Below, piece after piece: positions 8,965-20,272 of a DNA stretch of 64,000 nucleotides; position 1 is the first letter of the stretch, and each line of letters opens with the position of its first letter. The stretch is from the NCBI GenBank assembly GCA_032622095.1, contig CP136066.1, positions 228,970,961 through 229,034,960 on the forward strand. The letters are read 5' to 3'. A model generated the notes under the pieces. It was not told the DNA's origin. It did no database searches and was given only the letters and a program-made list of their open reading frames with translations. The position numbers and the translations under genes were made by a program. Origin of the DNA: Siphonodentalium dalli (lineage: Eukaryota; Mollusca; Scaphopoda; Gadilida; Siphonodentaliidae).

Positions 8965-9012
8965 GAATTTCCTTGTTCTCATCTATCCCTCTTGTATACT
9001 ACTGATAGTTGG

Positions 9013-11165
9013 CTCCGGTTATCCCCCTTCCGATTTAACCAGGATATAACCCCGAAATGGCATGACACGCGTTATCCCCCTTCCGATTTAACCAGGATAT
9101 AACCCCGACATGGCATGACACGCGTTATCCCCCTTCCGATTTAACCAGGATATAACCCCGACATGGCATGACACGCGTTATCCCCCTTCCGATTTAACCA
9201 GGATATAACCCCGACATGGCATGACACGCGTTACCCCCCTTCCGATTTAACCAGGATATAACCCCGACATGGCATGACACGCGTTACCCCCCTTCCGATT
9301 TAACCAGGATATAACCCCGACATGGCATGACACGCGTTATCCCCCTTCCGATTTAACCAGGATATAACCCCGACATGGCATGACACGCGTTATCCCCCTT
9401 CCGATTTAACCAGGATATAACCCCGACATGGCATGACACGAGTTACCCCCCTTCCGATTTAACCAGGATATAACCCCGACATGGCATGACACGCGTTATC
9501 CCCCTTCCGATTTAACCAGGATATAACCCCGACATGGCATGACACGCGTTATCCCCCTTCCGATTTAACCAGGATATAACCCCGACATGGCATGACACGC
9601 GTTATCCCCCTTCCGATTTAACCAGGATATAACCCCGACATGGCATGACACGCGTTATCCCCCTTCCGATTTAACCAGGATATAACCCCGACATGTCATG
9701 ACACGCGTTATCCCCCTTCCGATTTAACCAGGATATAACCCCGACATGGCATGACACGCGTTATCCCCCTTCCGATTTAACCAGGATATAACCCCGACAT
9801 GGCATGACACGCGTTATCCCCCTTCCGATTTAACCAGGATATAACCCCGACATGGCATGACACGCGTTATCCCCCTTCCGATTTAACCAGGATATAACCC
9901 CGACATGGCATGACACGCGTTATCCCCCTTCCGATTTAACCAGGATATAACCCCGACATGGCATGACACGCGTTATCCCCCTTCCGATTTAACCAGGATA
10001 TAACCCCGACATGGCATGACACGCGTTATCCCCCTTCCGATTTAACCAGGATATAACCCCGACATGGCATGACACGCGTTACCCCCCTTCCGATTTAACC
10101 ACGATATAACCCCGACATGGCATGACACGCGTTATCCCCTTCCGATTTAACCAGGATATAATCCCGACATGGCATGACACGCGTTATCCCCCTTCCGATT
10201 TAACCAGGATATAACCCCGACATGGCATGACACGCGTTATCCCCCTTCCGATTTAACCAGGATATAACCCCGACATGGCATGACACGCGTTACCCCCTTC
10301 CGATTTAACCAGGATATAACCCCGACATGGCATGACACGCGTTACCCCCCTTCCGATTTAACCAGGATATAACCCCGACATGGCATGACACGCGTTATCC
10401 CCCTTCCGATTTAACCAGGATATAACCCCGACATGGCATGACACGCGTTATCCCCCTTCCGATTTAACCAGGATATAACCCCGACATGGCATGACACGCG
10501 TTATCCCCCTTCCGATTTAACCAGGATATAACCCCGACATGGCATGACACGCGTTATCCCCCTTCCGATTTAACCAGGATATAACCCCGACATGGCATGA
10601 CACGCGTTATCCCCCTTCCGATTTAACCAGGATATAACCCCGACATGGCATGACACGCGTTATCCCCCTTCCGATTTAACCAGGATATAACCCCGACATG
10701 GCATGACACGCGTTACCCCCCTTCCGATTTAACCAGGATATAACCCCGACATGGCATGACACGCGTTATCCCCCTTCCGATTTAACCAGGATATAACCCC
10801 GACATGGCATGACACGCGTTATCCCCCTTCCGATTTAACCAGGATATAACCCCGACATGGCATGACACGCGTTATCCCCCTTCCGATTTAACCAGGATAT
10901 AACCCCGACATGGCATGACACGCGTTATCCCCCTTCCGATTTAACCAGGATATAACCCCGACATGGCATGACACGCGTTATCCCCCTTCCGATTTTACCA
11001 GGATATAACCCCGACATGGCATGACACGCGTTATCCCCCTTACGATTTAACCAGGATATAACCCCGACATGGCATGACACGCGTTATCCCCCTTCCGATT
11101 TAACCAGGATATAACCCCGACTTGGCATGACACGCGTTATCCCCCTTCCGATTTAACTAGGATAC
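9013..11165 (+). repeat. Minisatellite, 53-bp unit, about 40 copies
   Basis: The unit begins GTTATCCCCCTTCCGATTTA and contains ACCCCGACATGGCATGACAC. Measured spacing between successive starts (9071, 9124, 9177) is 53 bp. Copies are nearly identical, with occasional TATCCCC/TACCCCC changes and rare point changes, which indicates recent expansion or homogenisation. The last copies decay at about 11160 into a short unrelated stretch. No coding frame is implied. Confidence 0.97.
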
Positions 11166-11235
11166 TCGTTTTGACTCGTTTTGAAATATAACCCCGACAT
11201 GGACTGACGCGCGTTTCTCAGATTGTATAACAATC

Positions 11236-11630
11236 ATCTAACTCGTGAACCCCGATTTGATATTGTTGTATATATAATCTAACTCGTGAACCCCGATTTG
11301 ATATTGTTGTATATATAATCTAACTCGTGAACCCCGATTTGATATTGTTGTATATATAATCTAACTCGTGAACCCCGATTTGATATTGTTGTATATATAA
11401 TCTAACTCGTGAACCCCGATTTGATATTGTTGTATATATAATCTAACTCGTGAACCCCGATTTGATATTGTTGTATATATAATCTAACTCGTGAACCCCG
11501 ATTTGATATTGTTGTATATATAATCTAACTCGTGAACCCCGATTTGATATTGTTGCATATATAATCTAACTCGTGAACCCCGATTTGATATTGTTGTATA
11601 TATAATCTAACTCGTGAACCCCGATTTGAT
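11236..11630 (+). repeat. Minisatellite, 41-bp unit, about 10 copies
   Basis: The unit contains CTAACTCGTGAACCCCGATT followed by TGATATTGTTGTATATATAAT. Starts at 11241, 11282 and 11323 give a 41-bp period. Copies are almost identical (one has GCATAT for GTATAT). The AACCCCGA segment is shared with the neighbouring 53-bp unit, so the two arrays may have a common origin. Confidence 0.96.
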
Positions 11631-12146
11631 AAAAAACAAATAATCCACTAAAAACCAAATAATCCATGCTAAAAACAAAATAATCCACTAAAAACAAAAT
11701 TATCCATGCTAAAAACCAAATAATCCACTAAAAACCAAATAATCCATGTTAAAAACCAAATAATCCATGTTAAAAACCAAATTATCTATGCAAAAAAACA
11801 AAATAACACTAAAAAATAAATAATCCATGCTAAAAACCAAATAATCCACTAAAAACCAAATAATCCATGTTAAAAACCAAATAATCCATTTTAAAAACCA
11901 AATAATCCATGTTAAAAATCAAATAATCCATGCTATAAAACAAATAATCCACTAAAAACCAAATAATCCATGTTAAAAACCAAATAATCCATGTTAAAAA
12001 CCAAATAACCCATGCTAAAAACCAAATAATCCATGTTAAAAACCAAATAATCCTTGTTAAAAACCAAATAATCCGCTAAAATCCAAATAATCCATGTTAA
12101 AAACCAAATAATCCATGTTAAAAACCAAATAATCCATGTTAAAAAT
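11631..12146 (+). repeat. Tandem repeat, 18-21-bp units, AAAAACCAAATAATCCATGTT type
   Basis: About 25 short units of the form AAAAACCAAATAATCCATG(T/C)T occur, mixed with shorter CACTAAAAACCAAATAATC variants. Because 21 bp is a multiple of 3 the minus strand reads as an artificial W/F/L/I-rich frame, which I do not regard as a gene. The array abuts a foldback element at 12223. Confidence 0.93.
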
Positions 12147-12222
12147 CTGCGATTCGATGTCGTCTGCTGCTTCTTTGAGATTTTGTGATTTTCCATCTCT
12201 TCACAAATAATGATTGATCTAA

Positions 12223-14466
12223 TAGTCCAGTGCATTTATGGTTTCACCTCAAACTAATTGCAACACAACGTTTCTCAGTGGGAATACTTTAACCCATCAC
12301 AAACAATATACTAAAAATCAAAGAGAATCAAGAAAGGCGAAATTGATGAATTTTGTGAAATACATTTGGTAAAATACTCATTATATAGCTTTTTAAGGAT
12401 GTTTATAAAAAACTTCATTTCAAATGTCCTTCCATTTATATATCTATTTTGCACAACCCTGATTACAGAACAGAAAACCTTTCCTAGATTCGAGGAGTAT
12501 TTTTGGAGTTATGTGCCTACAAAATTTGGAGTTTATCTAATTTCGGAGCCTCAATTTCTCAAAAATTAGTTAAAATGCATTTTTTTATGGTCTTGTATTT
12601 TAAAAAATAATGACAAATGAAGGGATTCTTTGTTGCTTAATCATTTCCTCTCTAGGTTGTGAACAAAATATGATTTCTTTATGCATCTATGATTGAGAGG
12701 ACAAAAATATTCTTTAACAAAATGTGTGTTCCACATTGTATGGACTTAGCCAAATTTGCCTGTGGTCCAGAACAGGCGTGATGAAATAGCATATTTGATG
12801 TCATACAACTCAACAATTATATATCCGTTTTCCCTGTCCTTCTCATAACCACTTAAGTATACATTGTTAAACACATTGTAAATGAATTTCCCAAATCATG
12901 GTGTAACAAATCAAATTATGGCCCTATGAATCTTTAGAATTTACTCATCTAAAAATGTCATTTTGGGGCATTTTTTGTTCATTTCTAAAGATTTTTGTGT
13001 ATAAATAGTAAAAACAATGTATGTTTAATGTGCAAGATCATTTGAACTTTCCCCCTGAAACAATTTAGTGCTGAAATAAATGCCTTATATTGGATATGTC
13101 AATGAATGTCACTGAATTTCACAACTTTTTCTGGAAACTGATGCCAAATTTGAATATCTGAAAAATGGGGTAGGGGAAATCATATTGACAAAATCTAGAA
13201 AATATGGACCTTGATGCATAAAACTTTACCATCACCAGCTCACACAAACCTTATTCTTTCATACAGAGTATACTGCTTCCTGTTTTGATGCTCATATTTA
13301 GAGCTACGATCCTTGTTGTTGTAACTCAACGGCGAATCAATATTTCGGGCTGGTTCTATATAACATGCTGATAAAGTTATAAATAAACATCCACCAATTA
13401 TTAAAGTACAAACTGTTTACCATGCAGGAATAATCTGCACAAACTGGAATAAAACGATCCTTTGTCTCCAATGACTAGAATATGGTGACACGATCATAGC
13501 CTTTGTGATTTCACCTACCCCATTATCAACATTCAAATTTGGAGTCAGTTTCTTGAAAATATGTGAAATCCAATGACTGTTGATTGGCATAACCAATGTA
13601 ATCCTATTTTTTCCAACACTGGAGGAACGTTCAAATTATTTTACACATTGATCACTACTTGTGTTCATTGTTGTTTACTATTTGTGCAAAACAAAAAACT
13701 ATAAAATAGAAAACACACCCACAAAACAGTCCAAAATGCCATTTTTGGAAAAGAGTCAATACAAATGATTCATAGGGCCATAAGTTGATTATGGCACATA
13801 TATGTTTAGCAATTCCAGCACAGTGTATTTAACCTAGTATAAGTAAGAGGTTATGAGAAATACAGGGCATATATATATCAATTTATTGAGTTGTATGACG
13901 TCACATATGGTATTTCATCACACCAGTTCTGTGTCACAAGGCAATTTGTCCATATTTGTCCATATTTTTGTCTTCTCGATCATAGATGCATAAAGTAATC
14001 ATTTTTTGTGCACAATATAGTGAGGCAACTAATACAACAGTAAGATATCCCTTCATTGTTCTCTAGTTTTTAAAATACTAGACCATAACATGTGGATTTT
14101 GGCTAATTCTTAAGAAATTGAGGCTCCAAAATTAGACAAACTCCCAATTTTGGAGGCACATAAATTGACAAATTCTCAACGTATATGGAAAATGTTTTCT
14201 GTTCTGTAATTAGGATTGTGTACTAAAAATGGATATATAAATGGAAGGACATGTGAAATGAAGTTTTTTATTAACATCCTTGAAAAGCTATAAAATGGGT
14301 ATTGTACTAAATTTATGTCACAAAATTTATCAATTCGCCTTTCTTGATCCTTTTTGATTTTTAGTATGTTGTTTATAATTGGTTAATAGACTTATTCCTG
14401 CTTAGAAACGTTGTGTTGGAATTCATTTGATGTTTGGCACTTTATTCTCATAAATGCACTGGACTA
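12223..14466. mobile_element. 2.2-kb foldback element with about 1-kb inverted arms
   Basis: The ends are TAGTCCAGTGCATTTATG (from 12223) and its reverse complement ending at 14466. The arms pair over about 970 bp each with moderate divergence: for example the motif AAATGGAAGGACATGTGAAA near 14240 mirrors 12415-12440, and GGGGTAGGGGAAATCA near 13170 mirrors 13505-13530. A roughly 300-bp unpaired centre lies at 13200-13500. TA at each end may be the target duplication (Tc1/mariner type). No transposase ORF is visible, so it is non-autonomous. It lies upstream of the astacin propeptide exon. Confidence 0.85.
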
Positions 14467-14612
14467 TAACTTTAATCTTTAAAAGTAGAATCCACACAGT
14501 TTATTTTTTGTAACTGAACTGCCAATAGTTTTACACATGTTATGGATTGAATTGGTTTGCTTTCAGGTGCAACTCAACTCATGTAATTGGTCGCACATTG
14601 TTTTTTTTTCAG

Positions 14613-14703
14613 GATTGATGGATGGTGAGCCCGACGACATAATCGAACTTGACATAAAACTTACTCCGGATGAATTCGCCACCAGAAGAGAAGGGAATCA
14701 GTT
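14613..14703 (+). CDS. Astacin-type metalloprotease, exon A (end of propeptide)
   Basis: A T9-C-AG acceptor precedes the exon and a GTAAAT donor follows. Entry phase is 1 (two bases first) and exit phase 2. The 29 full codons read LMDGEPDDIIELDIKLTPDEF and then ATRREGNQ. The IELDIKLTPDE segment corresponds to the FxGDI-L-T motif of astacin propeptides. Its Asp normally occupies the zinc in the zymogen (aspartate switch); here the Gly of the motif is replaced by Leu. The phase joins exactly to the exon at 33074 to make a Leu codon. Upstream exons (signal peptide) are not visible in the window. Confidence 0.72.
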
Positions 14704-14734
14704 GTAAATAATTAAATATGTATTCCTTGAGTAA

Positions 14735-16350
14735 TGTCACGTGACACACGAGCCTTTCTGTGATTTAGCCCTTTATTTCCTTGAGTATTGTCCGTTTTCG
14801 TGGTACACACACCAGCTTTTCTGTGATTTAGCCCTTTCTTGCTTTGAGTAATGTCCGTTTTCGTGGAACACACGAGCCTTTCTGTGATTTAGCCCTTTCT
14901 TTCCGGGAGTAATGTCCGTTTTCGTGGTACACACACCAGCCTTTCTGTGATTTAGTCCTTTCTTTCCTTGAGTAATGTCCGTGTTCATGGTACACACATT
15001 AGCCTTTCTGTGATTTAGACCATTCTTTCCTTGAGTAATGTCCGTTTCCGTGGTACACACACGATCCTTTCTGTGATTTAACCCTTTATTTCCTTGAGTA
15101 ATGTCCGTTTTCGTGGTACACACACCAGCCTTTCTGTGATTTAGCCCTTTCTTTCCTTGAGTAATGTCCGTTTTCGTGGTACACACACCAGCCTTTCTGT
15201 GATTTAGACCATTCTTTCCTTGAGTAATGTCCGTTTTCGTGGTACACACACCAGCCTTTCTGTTATTTAGCCCTTTCTTTCCTTGAGTAATGTCCGTTTT
15301 CGTGGTACACACACGAGCCTTTCTGTGATTTAGACCATTCTTTCCTTGAGTAATGTCCGTTTCCGTGGTACACACACGAGCCTTTCTGCGATTTAGCCCT
15401 TTCTTTCCTTGAGTAATGTCCGTTTTCGTGGTACACACACCAGCCTTTCTGTGATTTAGCCCATTCTTTCCTTGAGTAATGTCCGTTTTCGTGGTGCACA
15501 CACGAGCCTTTCTGTGATCCAGCCCATTCTTTCCTTGAGTAATGTCCGTTTTCGTGGTGCACACACGAGCCTTTCTGTGATTTAGCCCATTCTTTCCTTG
15601 AGTAATGTCCGTTTTCGTGGTACACACACCAGCCTTTGTGTGATTTAGCCCTTTCTTTCCTTGAGTAATGTCCGTTTTCGTGGTACACACACCAGCCTTT
15701 CTGTGATTTAGCCCTTTCTTTCCGGGAGTAATGTCCGTTTTCGTGGTACACACACCAGCCTTTCTGTGATTTAGCCCTTTCTTTCCTTGAGTAATGTCCG
15801 TTTTCGTGGTACATGCACACACGATCCTTTCTGTGATTTAGACCATTCTTTCCTTGAGTAATGTCCGTTTTCGTGGTGCTCACACCAGCCTTTCTGTGAT
15901 TTAGCCCTTTCTTTCCTTGAGTAATGTCCGTTTTCGTGGTGCACACACCAGCCTTTCTGTGATTTAGCCCTTTCTTTCCTTGAGTAATGTCCGTTTTCGT
16001 GGTACACACACGAGCCTTTCTGGGATTTAGCCCTTTCTGTCCGGGAGTAATGTCCGTTTTCGTGGTACACACACGAGCCTTTCTGTGATTTATCCCTTTC
16101 TTTCCTTGAGTAATGTCCGTTTTCGTGGTGCACACACCAGCCTTTCTGTGATTTAGACCTTTCTTTCCGGGAGTAATGTCCGTTTTCGTGGTACACACAC
16201 CAGCCTTTCTGTGATTTAGCCCTTTCTTTCCTTGAGTAATGTCCGTTTTCGTGGTACACACACGAGCCTTTCTGTGATTTAGACCATTCTTTCCTTGAGT
16301 AATGTCCGTTGTCGTGGTTACACACACGAGCCTTTCTGTTATTTAGCCCT
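14735..16350 (+). repeat. Minisatellite, 63-bp unit, about 25 copies
   Basis: The unit contains TTCCTTGAGTAATGTCCG, TTTTCGTGGTACACACACCA and GCCTTTCTGTGATTTAGCCC. Starts at 14761, 14824, 14885 and 14948 give a 63-bp period with occasional 61-bp copies. Since 63 is divisible by 3 and the unit lacks stops in two minus-strand frames, long repetitive minus-strand frames run through it (21-residue units such as KTDITQGKKGLNHRKAGVC). It lies in the intron 32 bp after the astacin exon. I treat the frames as by-products of the repeat. Confidence 0.95.
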
Positions 16351-16624
16351 TTATGTACTAAATGGATTACCCACTCAGTTATAAAAGAGTACATGGGAAT
16401 GGTATGGTATTCATCTGGGGGAGTTTCCGGGAGAAATGAGCAGACGACAGATAATACAAATACAGAAGGATTCCTAGTTATTAGCGGGAAATGTTCAGAT
16501 AATAAGCTAAAAAACGACATAAAATACAAGTACAAGTTTGTTGAACTTATTAACTAAACATATCACGAGGATAACTACTCGTCAGTGAGTATTTAGTAAA
16601 CAAAGGGTTAAGTTTGGAGGTTTC

Positions 16625-17160
16625 ACAAACTCACGTTTAACTGTGAAGCCACGTCGCACGTCCTCCTGGAGAGGATGGGAGTTATGTTGGGCCAATCTTA
16701 AGTATCTCACAATATCAATTCGAATGGCTAACATCCTCAACAGGACGACTTACGACAACAATTCTCTTTGCAATCATTGCGGGCAACTGTACCATAATCA
16801 AGTAGATCATATGTTCTTGCACTGCTTCTCTCCCCATATCACTGATCTCAAAAACCACTTTTGGTATCGAATAATCAATATCTTCGATTTATCAACGTTC
16901 CTAATTCTAGACCGCCTATCGCCACAATGTTTCTTTATTTATTCATTTGGCTGCCAGTCTATGAGTGGGTTGGTTTCCTCAACAATAACCGACGAGGATG
17001 AACTTTTTGTAGAATGTTTTTCATTCATATGCATTTTGTGCACCACCTAGTCCGTGAGAACAACATTGTTGTTACTTTATAGCAACCCGTCTTATTGTTT
17101 CGATTTTAAGTAATTGTATCTATTGTTGTGTATAACGTCTCCCTTGAATGGAGGAATAAA
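16625..17160 (+). pseudogene. LINE 3-prime fragment (reverse transcriptase C-terminal tail)
   Basis: A 135-aa frame at 16643-17050 includes CNHCGQLYHNQVDHMFLHC, a CxxC...H....C tail typical of Jockey/CR1-type LINE ORF2 C-termini. It is followed by a short 3-prime part with GGAGGAATAAACAATCTCTC and a (CT)n run, as at LINE tails. There is no upstream reverse transcriptase domain in frame, so the copy is 5-prime truncated. The intact frame to the stop suggests moderate age. Confidence 0.6.
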
Positions 17161-17200
17161 CAATCTCTCTCTCTCCCCCTCTCTCTCTCTCTCTCTCTCT
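17160..17200 (+). repeat. (CT)n microsatellite
   Basis: A run of CTCTCT with CCCC interruption lies at the tail of the LINE fragment. Confidence 0.9.
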
Positions 17201-17470
17201 TAGCAGTCACGGTGGCAGTTATTGACAAAACGTCACCAAGTTAATCGAGTATTCTGATTGTAACTGTGAAACCCTAGCCGTCATAGCGGTATGGTTTCAA
17301 TTTCTTCGATTTGCACTAAAAACCTATTTTAAATATATAGAGACACTCAATCAACTATTACATGTTGGTTTATTGTGTCATACAGCCATCATATTTGAAA
17401 CATGCCGACAACCATGATCAATTGACCAAACATAATATAAAAATTCGCATTAATTAAATAATTCGTCTGC

Positions 17471-17925
17471 TGTGAGATAACAACCCATTATAATCTCACA
17501 ACTTGATTCAAACTATACGAATGTCCCAATATATAAAACCCCAAACTCAGATATTCGTGATCGGTTCTCGAAACCTCACACGTCTTACTCTCAGCGAAGA
17601 TATACACACAATGAAGATGGCTCCCAAATATGGTCAAGGGAGATGACCATAACGGAAGAACCAATCCCGATGTGTATTGCCAAACACCTCATCTAATATG
17701 CATCCCAAATAGTATATAAGAAACAACTACATCCCATCACATCATGCTTTCACTAGACTCATCTCATACCTAGATCATATCCAGGCATCCTTCACACCAG
17801 GCATCACCCATTCGGGGACACCAATTCGCGGCGACTATTGATCATTATATTTGTACACACTGCATATCTTATTCACAACATAATAAAGACTTGTACCTAC
17901 TATATACATGTGTCATTACCTCACA
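17471..17925 (+). repeat. 5-prime LTR
   Basis: 455 bp, TG...CA ends. A TATA box (TATAAAA at 17532-17538) and a polyadenylation signal AATAAA at 17882-17887 define the U3-R-U5 layout. It differs from the other LTR by A/T at the 12th position and A/T in ATTCGTG(A/T)TCGG. Confidence 0.97.
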
Positions 17926-17933
17926 TAGTATTA

Positions 17934-17950
17934 ATGGTACCGTGAGCAGT
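17934..17950 (+). promoter_or_regulatory. Candidate tRNA primer-binding site
   Basis: TGGTACCGTGAGCAG starts 8-9 bp after the 5-prime LTR. TGG complements the CCA end of a tRNA, as in all LTR-element primer sites. I could not assign the tRNA species by eye. Confidence 0.6.
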
Positions 17951-18114
17951 TCTACGTCTCACCACACAACTTGAAGTCTCGGCCACTAGACGATCACTAC
18001 AGAGCAGAAACAATCTCAAACCGCTACTCAACCACGGGGATACAGCATTACACTCCAGCCACGGATAGACAGTCTCATACACTAGACCACTGCACCAGTC
18101 AACAATAACTCAAC

Positions 18115-18302
18115 CATTCGGACACACAGGAACCCTTCGGACACACAGGACCGCATACCAACCCTTCGGACACACAGGACCGCACACCAACCCTTCGAAC
18201 ACACAGGACCGCATACCAACCCTTCGGACACACAGGACCGCACACCAACCCTTCGGACACACAGGACCGCACACCAACCCTTTGGACACACAGGACCGCA
18301 TT
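18115..18302 (+). repeat. 29-bp tandem repeat in the retroelement leader
   Basis: About six copies contain CCTTCGGACACACAGGACCG. Starts at 18135 and 18164 give a 29-bp period. Because 29 is not a multiple of 3 the repeat reads open in all three minus frames with the same peptide, which is a signature of repeat artefact rather than coding. It lies in the 5-prime leader between LTR and the first ORF and may act in RNA structure or packaging. Confidence 0.93.
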
Positions 18303-18527
18303 CATACTCATCTGATATAGACGAATCAACCTTTTATTCTTATACAACCAGCTCACATCGTGTATCCAGCTAAAAAAATATTACTACTCACGCCTCTTGC
18401 AGACCAGATTCAGATCCACATAAACTTTAACATCCGATTTGGACATCCTTCGGCTTCCAATAACCACGACGAGAACATTCTATACATCATTCATCATCAC
18501 AGACTTGTGCACATTATTCTTCTCGGA

Positions 18528-18540
18528 AATTGGTGAGTGA
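18528..18540 (+). promoter_or_regulatory. Candidate splice donor for subgenomic env RNA
   Basis: AAATTG|GTGAGT has a near-consensus donor at 18533, upstream of the first ORF. A good acceptor occurs at 29346 just before env. Splicing between them would remove gag-pol, as in errantiviruses. This is inferred from motif quality and position only. Confidence 0.45.
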
Positions 18541-18623
18541 CCATCTTTTCTTTCCCATTTGCTGTCAAATTGCACACCCCCTATTTTTAGCATTCTTTTA
18601 CTCCTTTTTTTTTCACGTGGGGT

Positions 18624-19115
18624 ATGGACACATCACCTGATTCTACTACACCTACACTACCTACCCATCCTACTACAATACATGCTTCAAACGATCAGCC
18701 CATACCACCCACCTCTTACAAACAACATTCAGTTCTTCATTTTAAAACTTACTGTAGATACGCTTTACCCCACCAAATAACTTTATCGCCACAACTCATT
18801 AAATATTGCAATCCCATTCGCATTGATATAACGCAAGATACAATCCGCTTATACGTGCGTTGTATGATTACAAATAACTACTCAGGACATACACTAGATT
18901 CTTGGAACGAGTGGCATACATTTCCGGCTCATTTTACGGATTATCCAAAACTTATCGTCAACTCTATAGTCGCGGCAATTCCCATAAAGCATCCTAATAA
19001 ATCACCTGAATCGTGTCAAATACACCTGAATCGCATAATACACCGTCACAGCACTTGGAAAAAAATACAACATATTTCGCACCCATACCATAGATCCCAA
19101 AACAGACACCGTTAA
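18624..19115 (+). CDS. Retroelement ORF upstream of gag, 163 aa, unknown
   Basis: It starts at ATG 18624, stops at TAA 19113-19115 and lies 14 bp before the gag ATG in another frame. The N-terminal 40 residues are Thr/Pro-rich. The centre (LHFKTYCRYALPHQITL ... IRLYVRCMITNN) looks globular with alternating hydrophobics, and the C-terminus is basic and His-rich. No zinc knuckle, signal peptide or membrane segment is seen. I do not recognise it. It could be an accessory protein or an N-terminal Gag part made separately. Base and codon use (A/C-rich) match gag and pol, supporting it as a real element gene. Confidence 0.6.
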   Translation: MDTSPDSTTPTLPTHPTTIHASNDQPIPPTSYKQHSVLHFKTYCRYALPHQITLSPQLIKYCNPIRIDITQDTIRLYVRCMITNNYSGHTLDSWNEWHTFPAHFTDYPKLIVNSIVAAIPIKHPNKSPESCQIHLNRIIHRHSTWKKIQHISHPYHRSQNRHR

Positions 19116-19129
19116 TCCTTAATAACATA

Positions 19130-20272
19130 ATGGAGTCACCACCTCCGCAGAGCAGCGATTATTTTCATCCAACCAATTATCAGCATCACCTTGAATTAAA
19201 CAGGGAAACGGACCGATCAACCGCCAGACCCCCCCACACAGACATTACTAATGAAATGGACAAAGATAATCAGAACTTGCTATTGTCACGGCTTACCCAT
19301 GAAATTAGCCATTTCACTAGTTCTATCCGCGACCAGACTGAAAGTTTAAAAACACAGACAACAATAACAGCACTGCTGGGAATGAATTCCATTATTGAAC
19401 CCTTCGATGGCAAGCCTGACGCTTTTCCCCAATGGGTCCATGCGGTGGAAAAATACTCCCGCGCGATTTCGGCACAAGATGAGACTATCATAAAAATTGC
19501 CGCTCAGACATGTAAATCTCAAGTTTCTGAATTTATTCAACGCTTCATAAATGAAAATAACACAGACGGAAAATTCACGTTCACCTGGACCGATCTGAAA
19601 TCACAGTTACGCTCATTATTCAGTTCCATAACTGATTCGCCTCAAGCCATTTCCTCATTACGAGCCATTAGGCAGAGACATACGGAAACAATTGCCATGT
19701 TTGCAGAACGCATACGTACCCTTGCTAAACACGCGTATACTGATGAAATTAACACAAGAGCAGTGCAAACACAATTAGTAGCATTTTTTTCCGACGGTAT
19801 TCGCGACTCTAGTATTAAATTCAGGCTTCTCAAAGACGACCCCATAACGCTTGATAGAGCTACAGATATCGCCCTACGCGAAATGAACCTTCGGCAACGC
19901 TATCGCTTACGTTACGGTAAACATCATAATGATTATAACCAATTTCCACAGTTACAATCCCCTCAACCAATGGATATCGACAATAACCATCGGCACATTC
20001 CAAGAGGGCCATCACAATCCACTTACAACCCCCGTCAATCCAAAGACAGACACCGAATCAATGATCACCCCCACAGGCGCCAACCTTCAAATTCTCACCA
20101 CCCCTACTCTGAACCAAGGGTCTCCCATCCAAACCGCATCCAGACCATGGATGCAAGATATACTACAACAGCTCAACGACCCCTATTTTGTACATACTGC
20201 AGATTAAACAATCATACCACAGACCAATGCAGACGTCGGCCTCAAAATAACAACCAATTTTTAAACAGATGA
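19130..20272 (+). CDS. gag: Gag polyprotein
   Basis: The 380-aa product has a long helical capsid-like region at about 90-250. It includes IIEPFDGKPDAFPQWVHAVE and later FAERIRTLA, matching the retrotransposon Gag pattern of Gypsy elements. A CCHC zinc knuckle (CTYCRLNNHTTDQC, C-x2-C-x4-H-x4-C) lies near the C-terminus after a basic His/Pro/Arg-rich segment. It forms the particle shell and binds genomic RNA. It ends with TGA at 20270 and overlaps the pol frame by 8 nt (+1), so pol is probably made by frameshifting. Confidence 0.92.
   Translation: MESPPPQSSDYFHPTNYQHHLELNRETDRSTARPPHTDITNEMDKDNQNLLLSRLTHEISHFTSSIRDQTESLKTQTTITALLGMNSIIEPFDGKPDAFPQWVHAVEKYSRAISAQDETIIKIAAQTCKSQVSEFIQRFINENNTDGKFTFTWTDLKSQLRSLFSSITDSPQAISSLRAIRQRHTETIAMFAERIRTLAKHAYTDEINTRAVQTQLVAFFSDGIRDSSIKFRLLKDDPITLDRATDIALREMNLRQRYRLRYGKHHNDYNQFPQLQSPQPMDIDNNHRHIPRGPSQSTYNPRQSKDRHRINDHPHRRQPSNSHHPYSEPRVSHPNRIQTMDARYTTTAQRPLFCTYCRLNNHTTDQCRRRPQNNNQFLNR

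Noticed and set aside
9013-11165. CRISPR-like array
   Set aside because: The 53-bp units are contiguous with no spacers, and the genome is eukaryotic.
11933-12235. Trp/Phe/Leu-rich minus-strand frame
   Set aside because: By-product of the 21-bp tandem repeat.
14773-16535. Three long overlapping minus-strand frames (254-354 aa)
   Set aside because: They are translations of the 63-bp minisatellite in two frames; the unit length divisible by 3 explains the openness.
18082-18356. Cys-rich minus-strand frames
   Set aside because: All three frames give the same peptide because of the 29-bp repeat; no independent coding signal.
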